Below, piece by piece: positions 1-5,302 of a stretch of DNA of 5,532 nt; the first letter of the stretch is position 1; the number at the start of each line of letters is the position of its first letter. Below the pieces are notes generated by a model. It made no database searches, had not been told where the DNA came from, and saw nothing but the letters and a program-made list of their open reading frames with translations. A program made the translations under genes and the position numbers. Source of the stretch: Oscillospiraceae bacterium (GTDB lineage: Bacteria > Bacillota > Clostridia > Oscillospirales > Acutalibacteraceae); NCBI GenBank assembly GCA_003499325.1, contig DNIP01000099.1, forward strand, positions 1 to 5,532, in the 5' to 3' direction.

Positions 1-1155
1 TTGATGGCGAGCGGCGCTGACGCTTACATTATGCACGTCACCACCACCCCGTCTGTCGCTTACATCACCCGCACCGACGACTTCGACTGCGGTATCATGA
101 TCTCCGCCTCTCATAACCCGTTCTATGACAACGGCATCAAGGTGCTCAACGGCAACGGTGAGAAGATGGAGGAAGAGACCCTCCTGAAGATCGAGGAGTA
201 CATCGACGGCAAGATTGAGATCCCTGTCGCTGAGCGCGAGGATATCGGCAGAACCGTTGACTATGTCGAGGGTCGTAACCGTTACATCGGCTACCTGATC
301 TCCATGAGCAAGTACAGCTTCAAGGGCGTCAAGGTGGGTCTGGACTGCGCGAACGGCGCTTCGTGGAGCATCGCGAAGGCGGTATTCAATGCGCTGGGCG
401 CTAAGACCTATGTCATGAACGACAACCCCGATGGCTATAACATCAACACCGACTGCGGCTCCACCCATATCGAACACTTACAGAAGTTTGTGGTCGAGAA
501 GGGCTTAGATATCGGCTTTGCCTATGACGGCGACGCTGATCGCTGCCTGTGCGTAGACGAGAAGGGCAACGTCGTCACCGGCGACCACATCCTCTATGTC
601 TACGGTCTGTATATGAAGGAGCGCGGTAAGCTCTTAAACAACAAGGTCGTCACCACCATCATGAGTAACTTCGGACTGTACAAGGCGCTCGACAAGGTCG
701 GCATCGAGTATGAAAAGACCGCTGTCGGCGACAAGTATGTTTACGAGAACATGGTGCAGACCGGCAACCGCATCGGCGGTGAGCAGAGCGGCCATATCAT
801 TTTCAGCAAGTACGCCACCACCGGCGACGGCATCCTGACCTCTCTGAAAATGATGGAGGTCATGCTCGCCAAGGAGAAGCCCATGAGCGAGCTGGCGGCG
901 CCCTGCAAGTTCTATCCGCAGGTACTCAAGAACGTCCGCGTCAAGTCCAAGCCCGACGCGCAGAACGACCCCGACGTGCAGGCGGCAGTCAAGAAGGTTG
1001 CCGACGAACTCGGCGAGGACGGCAGAATCCTTGTCCGCGAGAGCGGCACCGAGCCCGTCATCCGCGTGATGGTCGAGGCAGGCTCAGACGAGGTCTGTGA
1101 GAAGTACGTCGATCAGGTGATCGAGGTCATCACGGCAAAGGGTCATCTTGCCTAA
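1..1155 (+). CDS. glmM: Phosphoglucosamine mutase GlmM (5'-truncated by window edge)
   Basis: GlmM interconverts glucosamine-6-phosphate and glucosamine-1-phosphate in the cytoplasm, feeding UDP-GlcNAc synthesis for peptidoglycan. Seen: the alpha-phosphohexomutase active-site loop SASHNP (residues 35-40 of this fragment, Ser37 the phosphorylated serine), the Mg-binding loop DGDADR (176-181), the sugar-binding GGEQSGH (259-265) and the C-terminal phosphate-binding loop RESGTEPVIR (346-355). These sit about 65 residues before their positions in E. coli GlmM (Ser102, Asp241), so roughly 65 N-terminal residues lie upstream of the window. The TTG at base 1 is therefore an internal Leu codon, not a start. 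The AT(V/T)-type PTP surroundings and the SASHNPFYDNGIK string favour GlmM over phosphomannomutase/phosphoglucomutase. The gene ends in TAA at 1153-1155 and is followed at once by an intrinsic terminator, so it is the last gene of its transcript. It converges on the minus-strand gene at 1424-3484. Confidence 0.95.
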   Translation: MMASGADAYIMHVTTTPSVAYITRTDDFDCGIMISASHNPFYDNGIKVLNGNGEKMEEETLLKIEEYIDGKIEIPVAEREDIGRTVDYVEGRNRYIGYLISMSKYSFKGVKVGLDCANGASWSIAKAVFNALGAKTYVMNDNPDGYNINTDCGSTHIEHLQKFVVEKGLDIGFAYDGDADRCLCVDEKGNVVTGDHILYVYGLYMKERGKLLNNKVVTTIMSNFGLYKALDKVGIEYEKTAVGDKYVYENMVQTGNRIGGEQSGHIIFSKYATTGDGILTSLKMMEVMLAKEKPMSELAAPCKFYPQVLKNVRVKSKPDAQNDPDVQAAVKKVADELGEDGRILVRESGTEPVIRVMVEAGSDEVCEKYVDQVIEVITAKGHLA

Positions 1156-1172
1156 AGTTTTATATGATACTG

Positions 1173-1208
1173 AGAGAGCTGTTGCGGAAACGTAGCGGCT
1201 CTTTTTTT
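1173..1208 (+). terminator. Intrinsic terminator of glmM
   Basis: An 11-pair stem is formed by 1175-1185 (AGAGCTGTTGC) and 1192-1202 (GTAGCGGCTCT), with three G-U pairs, around a 6-base loop. It runs directly into seven T residues (1202-1208). It starts about 20 bases after the glmM stop codon, the expected place and form for Rho-independent termination on the plus strand. Confidence 0.85.
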
Positions 1209-1248
1209 GAATGGTTAACGGAGAACGGTGAACGGTTAACGGTGAAGG

Positions 1249-1263
1249 GAGGGCTCCGCCCTC
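1249..1263. repeat. Small perfect hairpin in element A
   Basis: GAGGGC (1249-1254) and GCCCTC (1258-1263) flank a TCC loop. GGT (1241-1243) and ACC (1264-1266) could extend the stem past a 5-base bulge. No T-run follows, so it is not a terminator. Confidence 0.6.
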
Positions 1264-1304
1264 ACCTGATTTGTAATATCCTCTGAAAAAATGTGATGAT
1301 AAAC

Positions 1305-1337
1305 AAAACGTCCGCAACACAGAGTCGCGGACGTTTT
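1305..1337 (-). terminator. Intrinsic terminator for the minus-strand membrane gene, probably bidirectional
   Basis: AAAACGTCCGC (1305-1315) and GCGGACGTTTT (1327-1337) form a perfect 11-bp stem around an 11-base loop. On the minus strand the stem ends in TTTT and continues GTTTATC, 87 bases past the stop codon of the gene at 1424-3484. On the plus strand it ends in TTTTATTATATTT, so it could also stop read-through from glmM. The symmetric A/T flanks are typical of a shared terminator between convergent genes. It lies between the two arms of element A. Confidence 0.8.
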
Positions 1338-1363
1338 ATTATATTTGCCGTTATTCCAATCAA

Positions 1364-1379
1364 AAACGCGTCAGCGTTT
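1364..1379. repeat. Small perfect hairpin next to right arm of element A
   Basis: AAACGC (1364-1369) and GCGTTT (1374-1379) flank a 4-base GTCA loop. On the minus strand it lies between the gene's stop codon and the terminator at 1305-1337. It may add to termination or RNA stability; no function can be shown. Confidence 0.5.
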
Positions 1380-1423
1380 CCCGACACGGTTAACCGTTCA
1401 CCGTTAACCGTTCTCCGATTCCG

Positions 1424-3484
1424 TCACTGCTTATAGATCTTGAACGAGGTCAGCGCCATGACGTCGGTGTCCTCGTGCAGCTCGGGGAAGTTGAAGGTCA
1501 GGCGAATGGTCTTGTCCCTGCCGATCACGTCGGTGGGGATCAGGAAGTTCAGCCCGTGATTGCGGACGTCGTTGCCGAGCTTGCCTGTGTAGACGGTCAC
1601 GTCGTTGGCGGTGATGACGCAGTCGGTTTCCTCATAAACGTTGAGTACATTGAAGAACGCGTGCAAATCGGTGAGATTGCCGGGCAGATCCGCGAGAGGA
1701 ATCTCCATCTGAGCGGTCTTTCCGTTGATGATGGTGCGCCAGCCGTTGGTTTGACCGAAGCCCGACTTGCAGTACATTGCGGCGGTTTCGTCCTCGGTGA
1801 AGGTCAGCTCCTTACCCAGCTCATAGTTCTCCACAACGCCGCCGTTGAGCAGGTAGCTGTTGGTCAGTTTGATCGTTTTGGAGTCGAGCTTCGCGGAGTC
1901 GATCAGGTACTCCTCAATGCGGGACTGTGCGTTGGAGCCGACGCTGCGGTAGAAGTAGCGCTTGCGGTTGGGAGTGGATTTCTCGGTGTCCTCAAAGCTC
2001 AGACCCGTGCCAATCTTCTTGTAATCCTTGGTGACGGTCGAGGCGAGGGTCGCGGGCAGGTCGAATAGCGTTACGGGCGCTTCACTGGTGCGGTAGACGT
2101 TGATCGCTCTCTTGTCCTTATACAGCAGCATCGGATGCTGGTTGATGTCCTCGTTGCCGTTGTCGGCGGTGATGATGATCCGCGCGTCCTCAAATTTGCC
2201 GTGCTCCTTGAGGTCGTCGATCATTTTGAGGATGTAGCTGAATTCACCCTCGATCTGCTCCTTGCGCGAGGTGCCGTCGGGATCCTTCTCGCCGCTTGAG
2301 GTGATACGGTAGGGAGCCTTGGCGCCCTTTAGGTTATAGACGCGCACGGCGGCAGGATATTTGTCGGTGTAGCTGAAGCCCTCCGCCTTATCGTAGTCGG
2401 CGAAGAACTTATCGTCCGCGTCGGAGTTGAAGGTGTTGTTGCTCTTAAAGCTGGAGTAGTCGCTCAGGCTCATCCAGAACAGCTGCTTCATGTAGTGCGG
2501 CACGGCTTTGTAGAGCGTGTAGCGGTACATCGTGGAGCCGATGACCTTGTACGCGTCCTTGTCGTTGGCGCGGTCGGAGATATTGTCCACCTTGCGTACC
2601 GCGGCATTGCCGAAGTATTTGTCATCCGTGTAGACGCGCGTATCGGCGCCGAATTTTTGCAGCACGTCAAAGGCGTTGTTGGCGTTCCATGCGCCGCTGA
2701 CGTATTCGGTGTATTTGACGTCCTTCTTGTAGACCTCGCCCGTGAGCATCGCGGGGATCGATACCAGCGAGTCGGAGCCCGTCGCGGAAGTGTTGGTGTA
2801 TTCGGTAAAGCCGCTGAGCTGCTTCTCGATCTCGGGGTGATCCTTCTTGTATTCGTCGTAATACTCCTTGTCCATCGAGCCGAGGATGAACACCAAGGTG
2901 TTATCCTGATCGGACAGCTCATACATGCCCTCGGTGGTGACCTCATGACTGAGCTTGTCGAGCGAGTTCTGGTTCTTGTACAGATCGAGCGAGAGTCCCG
3001 CGACCTGGGTGATAATGATGATCACCGCCGCGACGATCAAAACGCGCCGCCAGGAGTGCTTGAATACCATGAACAGTGCGAACGGCATCGCGATACACGC
3101 CGCCCACATTGCCGAGTCGATCGCGCCGTAGGTGGTGTAGTCCATCCACGCGATCTGTGAGCCGTCCAGCACACCCGAGCCGTAGCTGATGTTGAAGAAG
3201 CTGCACTGGATGTACAGCCCCAGCGAGATGCCGAAGGTCAGACAGCACAGGATCTTGTGGAACGCGCCCTTGGGCAGCGAGAGCAGCAGCGTCATCACGA
3301 CGAAGCCGATCAGTGCCACGACCGTGACGGGGGTCAGCAGTGACCGAAAGCTGAACCACATTTCATCGTTACCGGTCACATACAGCGAGAGCGGCCCGTA
3401 TACCAGCAGCGTAAAGCAGAATAACGCGGCAGTCACCGCGCCGAACGCGAACCGGTGTTTGAGTGAATAATGTTTTTCTTCCAT
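1424..3484 (-). CDS. Membrane-anchored alkaline-phosphatase-superfamily (LtaS/sulfatase-like) protein with degenerate active site
   Basis: A 686-residue protein with five hydrophobic segments (about 12-36, 50-70, 76-98, 121-141, 146-168), then an extracellular sulfatase-like domain (about 195-490) and a probable beta-rich C-terminal domain (about 540-686). This resembles lipoteichoic-acid synthase and related phosphoglycerol or phosphoethanolamine transferases, which move head groups onto surface polymers. Domain signs: NTLVFILGSMD (195-205), SLVSIPAMLTG (239-249), RIIITADNGNED (435-446) and HPMLLYKD (450-457). Odd: in LtaS the metal is held by Glu, Thr, Asp and His. Here the Glu position in 'LES' appears to be Gly202, the His of 'DHG' is Asn442, and the nucleophile may be Ser239; Asp441 is kept. 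It may be inactive or use altered chemistry. The ATG at 3484 follows AAAGGA at a 6-base gap, and a promoter lies upstream. It is monocistronic here, with a terminator at 1305-1337. Superfamily placement is firm; substrate unknown. Confidence 0.85.
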   Translation of the reverse strand: MEEKHYSLKHRFAFGAVTAALFCFTLLVYGPLSLYVTGNDEMWFSFRSLLTPVTVVALIGFVVMTLLLSLPKGAFHKILCCLTFGISLGLYIQCSFFNISYGSGVLDGSQIAWMDYTTYGAIDSAMWAACIAMPFALFMVFKHSWRRVLIVAAVIIIITQVAGLSLDLYKNQNSLDKLSHEVTTEGMYELSDQDNTLVFILGSMDKEYYDEYKKDHPEIEKQLSGFTEYTNTSATGSDSLVSIPAMLTGEVYKKDVKYTEYVSGAWNANNAFDVLQKFGADTRVYTDDKYFGNAAVRKVDNISDRANDKDAYKVIGSTMYRYTLYKAVPHYMKQLFWMSLSDYSSFKSNNTFNSDADDKFFADYDKAEGFSYTDKYPAAVRVYNLKGAKAPYRITSSGEKDPDGTSRKEQIEGEFSYILKMIDDLKEHGKFEDARIIITADNGNEDINQHPMLLYKDKRAINVYRTSEAPVTLFDLPATLASTVTKDYKKIGTGLSFEDTEKSTPNRKRYFYRSVGSNAQSRIEEYLIDSAKLDSKTIKLTNSYLLNGGVVENYELGKELTFTEDETAAMYCKSGFGQTNGWRTIINGKTAQMEIPLADLPGNLTDLHAFFNVLNVYEETDCVITANDVTVYTGKLGNDVRNHGLNFLIPTDVIGRDKTIRLTFNFPELHEDTDVMALTSFKIYKQ

Positions 3485-3490
3485 AATGTT

Positions 3491-3497
3491 TCCTTTG
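3491..3497 (-). promoter_or_regulatory. Ribosome binding site of the minus-strand membrane gene
   Basis: The minus strand reads CAAAGGA, six bases before the ATG at 3484. It supports this start; no better in-frame start with a ribosome binding site is seen upstream. Confidence 0.7.
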
Positions 3498-3583
3498 ATG
3501 ATCGGTCAGGCGGCGCCCTTTTGCAATGATGGATGATGCGGGGGATGACGGCCGCCGTACTAACCTATTATAAGTCACCCTAT

Positions 3584-3612
3584 ATTTTACTCCAAAAACT
3601 ATATATAGTCAA
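3584..3612 (-). promoter_or_regulatory. Sigma-A type promoter for the minus-strand membrane gene
   Basis: On the minus strand a -35 box TTGACT (3607-3612) is separated by exactly 17 bases from a -10 box TAAAAT (3584-3589). A second, overlapping candidate sits just downstream: TTGGAG (3590-3595), 17 bases, TATAAT (3567-3572). Either gives a leader of roughly 75-100 bases before the ATG at 3484. The leader is GC-rich, and its GGCGGC and GCCGCC tracts could pair, but no known riboswitch class is recognised. Confidence 0.65.
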
Positions 3613-3620
3613 GCATTTCG

Positions 3621-3646
3621 ACTATTTTCACAAGATGTTGAATAGT
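3621..3646. promoter_or_regulatory. Inverted repeat between divergent promoters (possible operator)
   Basis: ACTATT (3621-3626) and AATAGT (3641-3646) form an inverted repeat with a 14-base spacer. It lies between the minus-strand promoter (3584-3612) and the plus-strand promoter (3661-3689), where a regulator could touch both. A 6-bp half-site may be chance. Confidence 0.25.
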
Positions 3647-3660
3647 GACAGAAACGTTAT

Positions 3661-3689
3661 TTGCTTTTTCTGCCAATATATGGTATAAT
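3661..3689 (+). promoter_or_regulatory. Extended -10 promoter of the DUF951 gene
   Basis: TGGTATAAT (3681-3689) is a consensus extended -10 (TG-n-TATAAT). A weak -35 TTGCTT (3661-3666) lies 17 bases before the TATAAT. The start of transcription would fall near 3696, giving a short leader that contains the strong ribosome binding site. Confidence 0.7.
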
Positions 3690-3707
3690 AATCCGGATAT
3701 AAAAAAG

Positions 3708-3713
3708 AGGAGG
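3708..3713 (+). promoter_or_regulatory. Ribosome binding site of the DUF951 gene
   Basis: A perfect AGGAGG lies five bases before the ATG at 3719 and fixes this start. Confidence 0.85.
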
Positions 3714-3718
3714 GGCAT

Positions 3719-3904
3719 ATGGATATTTGCGTTAACGATGAACTGATCATGAAGAAGCCCCATCCCTGCGGCGACAACCGATTCCTCGTCCTGCGCGTCG
3801 GCATGGATTTCAAGATCCGATGCCAAAAATGCGGCAGAGAGGTCATGGTGCCGCGCAAGAAGGTTGAGAGGAATATAAAGAAAGTAATGAGAAGTGAGGA
3901 GTGA
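3719..3904 (+). CDS. DUF951 family small zinc-ribbon-like protein
   Basis: A 61-residue protein. The family is recognised from MKKPHPCG (residues 11-18), the VLRVGMDFKIRCQKCGREVM stretch (24-43) and PRKKVERNIKK (45-55), the conserved layout of DUF951 proteins of Firmicutes. Cys17, Cys35 and Cys38 (CxxC) could bind a metal, although only three family cysteines plus the extra Cys4 are present. Its molecular role is unknown; homologues often sit near replication or translation housekeeping genes. It has its own extended -10 promoter and a perfect AGGAGG five bases before the ATG. Odd: the last codons (Ser59-Glu60-Glu61) and the TGA stop are supplied by the heptamer array of element B, which begins at 3893, so the original C-terminus may have been altered. 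No intrinsic terminator is seen before prfA, so read-through into prfA is possible. Confidence 0.9.
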   Translation: MDICVNDELIMKKPHPCGDNRFLVLRVGMDFKIRCQKCGREVMVPRKKVERNIKKVMRSEE

Positions 3905-3970
3905 GGAGTTAGGAGTGAGGAGTTAAAGGACGATGAAACGTTGCGGGGTGCTGTAGGGTACGGCGCTTGA

Positions 3971-4006
3971 GGAGTTGTCCAAATCTTTGATTTGGCATAC
4001 AACTCC
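3971..4006. repeat. Long hairpin 1 inside element B
   Basis: GGAGTTGT (3971-3978) pairs with ACAACTCC (3999-4006) and CCAAATC (3979-3985) with GATTTGG (3989-3995). This gives 15 pairs around a TTT loop, interrupted by a 3-base CAT bulge on the 3' side. No T-run follows, so it is not an intrinsic terminator. Confidence 0.7.
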
Positions 4007-4015
4007 CATGCAACA

Positions 4016-4055
4016 GCGCTCCAATCACAGGCAAAGCCTGTGATTGGCTAAGCGC
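4016..4055. repeat. Long hairpin 2 inside element B
   Basis: CCAATCACAGGC (4021-4032) pairs perfectly with GCCTGTGATTGG (4036-4047) around an AAA loop. GCGCT (4016-4020) and AGCGC (4051-4055) extend it past a 3-base CTA bulge. The design (two-part stem, 3-base loop, 3-base 3' bulge) copies that of hairpin 1. The outer pairs compete with the long-range pairing 3962-3968/4050-4056. Confidence 0.75.
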
Positions 4056-4146
4056 CACTGCTTGCGACGTACCGCATACGAAACGCCGCAGAAAAGTGTA
4101 GGATACGGTGTTGTGCAGCGTGTTCAACGTCCTATGGCAGCATTTA

Positions 4147-4173
4147 TTGCGAAGCAAATCAATTGTTTATAAT
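4147..4173 (+). promoter_or_regulatory. Candidate promoter for prfA carried by element B
   Basis: A perfect TATAAT (4168-4173) is preceded by TTGCGA (4147-4152), a 4-of-6 match to the -35 consensus, at a short 15-base spacing. Transcription would start near 4180, just before or inside the right arm, so the prfA leader would consist mostly of heptamer repeats. No other promoter for prfA is seen closer than that of the DUF951 gene. Confidence 0.4.
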
Positions 4174-4208
4174 AAGCAACTCCTAACCCCTCACTCCTAA
4201 CTCCTCAT

Positions 4209-4221
4209 TCACCGAAGGTGA
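4209..4221 (+). promoter_or_regulatory. prfA ribosome binding site inside a small hairpin
   Basis: GAAGGTG (4214-4220) is the best Shine-Dalgarno for the ATG at 4226, with seven bases between the GG and the ATG. It lies in a small inverted repeat, TCACC (4209-4213), GAA loop, GGTGA (4217-4221), which starts at the last base of element B's right arm. Pairing would hide the GG of the ribosome binding site; five pairs are only weakly stable. Confidence 0.5.
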
Positions 4222-4225
4222 CATT

Positions 4226-5302
4226 ATGTTCAGCAAATTAGCGATATTTGACAAACGATATAACGAACTGGAAAAGCGGATGTATGAGCCGGACGTGGTG
4301 TCCGATCCCGACCGCTACCGCGAGGTGATGCGCGAATACGCGTCCATCGAGCCTGTGGTTAAGAAGTACCGCGAGTACCGATCCGCACAGCAGACCATTG
4401 AGGACAGCTTGATGATCCTCGACGACGCGTCCTCCGATGACGAGCTCAAAGAGCTTGCTTCCATTGAGCTCGACGACGCTAAGCGCAGTCTGCCCGAGCT
4501 CGAGGAGGAGCTCAAGATATTGCTCTTGCCCAAGGATCCGAACGACGAACGCAACGTCATCGTTGAGATCCGCGGCGGCACGGGCGGCGAGGAAAGCTCG
4601 CTGTTCGCCTATGACCTGTACCGTATGTACAGCATGTATGCCGAGCGCAGGGGCTACAAGATAGAGGTCATCAACCTCAATGAAACGGGGCTCGGCGGCT
4701 ATAAGGAGGTGTCCTTCATCGTCAGCGGAGCGGGCGCCTACAGCCGCTTTAAGTTCGAGTCGGGCACCCACCGCGTCCAGCGTGTGCCCAAGACCGAGAG
4801 CTCGGGGCGCATCCACACCTCGGCGGCGACGGTCGCCGTCCTTCCGGAAGCGGATGACGTAGAGGTGGACATCAACCCGAATGATCTGGAGATCGACACC
4901 TTCCGTTCCTCGGGCGCGGGCGGTCAGCATATCAATAAGACCTCGTCCGCTATCCGCATCACCCATAAGCCCACAGGCATGGTCGTGGAGTGTCAGGACG
5001 AGCGCTCTCAGTACAAGAACAAGGATAAGGCGATGAAGGTGCTCAAGTCGCGCCTGCTCAAGATCGAGCAGGATAAACAGCATGAGGCGATCGCTTCCGA
5101 CAGGCGCTCCCAGATCGGCTCGGGCGACCGCAGCGAGAAGATCCGCACCTATAATTTCCCGCAGAGCCGCGTCACCGACCACCGTATCGGCTTGACCTTA
5201 TATAAACTGGACGAGATCATGAACGGCGACCTCGATGAGATCATCGACGCGCTCGTCACCGCACAGCGAGCGGAACAGCTGAAAGAGCAAATGAATAGTT
5301 AG
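4226..5302 (+). CDS. prfA: Peptide chain release factor 1 (RF1)
   Basis: RF1 reads UAA and UAG stop codons in the ribosomal A site and triggers peptide release. The 358-residue length matches the family (about 355-360). Seen: an N-terminal helical domain (1 to about 105), the core entry GGTGGEE (117-123), the codon-reading P-x-T tripeptide as PKT (188-190) within [19 protein letters not shown], the catalytic GGQ (232-234; Gln234 is the methylated residue) in [12 protein letters not shown], and the C-terminal [14 protein letters not shown] (307-320). P-x-T, not SPF, separates it from RF2. The start at 4226 matches the usual family N-terminus and follows GAAGGTG. The TAG stop (5300-5302) lies inside the first heptamer of element C, so the gene's end is set by the repeat; TAG is read by RF1 itself. 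A tsaC-like gene follows. prmC, which often neighbours prfA and methylates its GGQ, is not adjacent here. Confidence 0.97.
   Translation: MFSKLAIFDKRYNELEKRMYEPDVVSDPDRYREVMREYASIEPVVKKYREYRSAQQTIEDSLMILDDASSDDELKELASIELDDAKRSLPELEEELKILLLPKDPNDERNVIVEIRGGTGGEESSLFAYDLYRMYSMYAERRGYKIEVINLNETGLGGYKEVSFIVSGAGAYSRFKFESGTHRVQRVPKTESSGRIHTSAATVAVLPEADDVEVDINPNDLEIDTFRSSGAGGQHINKTSSAIRITHKPTGMVVECQDERSQYKNKDKAMKVLKSRLLKIEQDKQHEAIASDRRSQIGSGDRSEKIRTYNFPQSRVTDHRIGLTLYKLDEIMNGDLDEIIDALVTAQRAEQLKEQMNS

Larger units (their letters stand above)
1213..1423. repeat. Element A: spacer flanked by inverted heptamer arrays (GGTTAAC family)
   Basis: Left arm: five 7-bp units at 1213-1247, GGTTAAC, GGAGAAC, GGTGAAC, GGTTAAC, GGTGAAG. 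Right arm: the inverted set at 1389-1423, GTTAACC, GTTCACC, GTTAACC, GTTCTCC and a degenerate GATTCCG. The longest exact inverted match is 17 bp (1224-1240 with 1389-1405); the arms differ by the position of one 7-bp unit. The left arm begins 4 bases after the glmM terminator T-run and the right arm ends directly against the stop codon of the minus-strand gene, so the element fills the convergent spacer. Inside are a GC-rich hairpin (1249-1263), a bidirectional terminator-type hairpin (1305-1337) and a hairpin at 1364-1379. No gene is seen inside. Mobility is an inference only; no clear target duplication is visible. Confidence 0.75.
3893..4209. repeat. Element B: structured element with inverted heptamer arms (GGAGTTA family)
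   Basis: Left arm: five units at 3893-3927, AGTGAGG, AGTGAGG, AGTTAGG, AGTGAGG, AGTTAAA. Right arm: the inverted set at 4182-4209, CCTAACC, CCTCACT, CCTAACT, CCTCATT. Bases 3902-3925 and 4184-4207 are complementary at 23 of 24 positions. The interior (about 250 bp) holds two strong hairpins (3971-4006 and 4016-4055), long-range pairs GGTACG (3957-3962) with CGTACC (4068-4073) and GGCGCTT (3962-3968) with AAGCGCC (4050-4056), and an imperfect direct repeat (3951-3965 and 4096-4110, 12 of 15 identical). It carries a promoter-like TATAAT near its right end. It fills the spacer between the DUF951 gene and prfA. No open frame of convincing length is seen: the frame starting at 3933 meets TAG at 3954 and TGA at 4041. 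It may be a non-autonomous mobile element, a structured RNA or both; undecided. Confidence 0.75.

Noticed and set aside
1..3. TTG at base 1 as the start codon of glmM
   Set aside because: Family alignment puts about 65 further residues upstream, so this is an internal codon at the window edge.
2495..3160. 221-codon plus-strand frame (and a 197-codon one at 1475-2068) opposite the membrane gene
   Set aside because: Both are mirror frames of the 686-residue gene, rich in Val, Arg, Gly and Ala, with no recognisable domain.
3957..4073. tRNA-like or known riboswitch cloverleaf in element B
   Set aside because: There is branched pairing, but no T-loop, anticodon arm or CCA-end pattern, and no riboswitch consensus that I recognise.
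3909..4157. 82-codon minus-strand frame inside element B
   Set aside because: It spans hairpins and the left heptamer arm, its last residues are translated repeat, and it has no ribosome binding site that I can support.
4238..5182. 314-codon open frame on the minus strand opposite prfA
   Set aside because: It is antisense to a well-supported RF1 gene, its residue composition follows from the codon bias of the opposite strand, and no family motif or ribosome binding site is evident.
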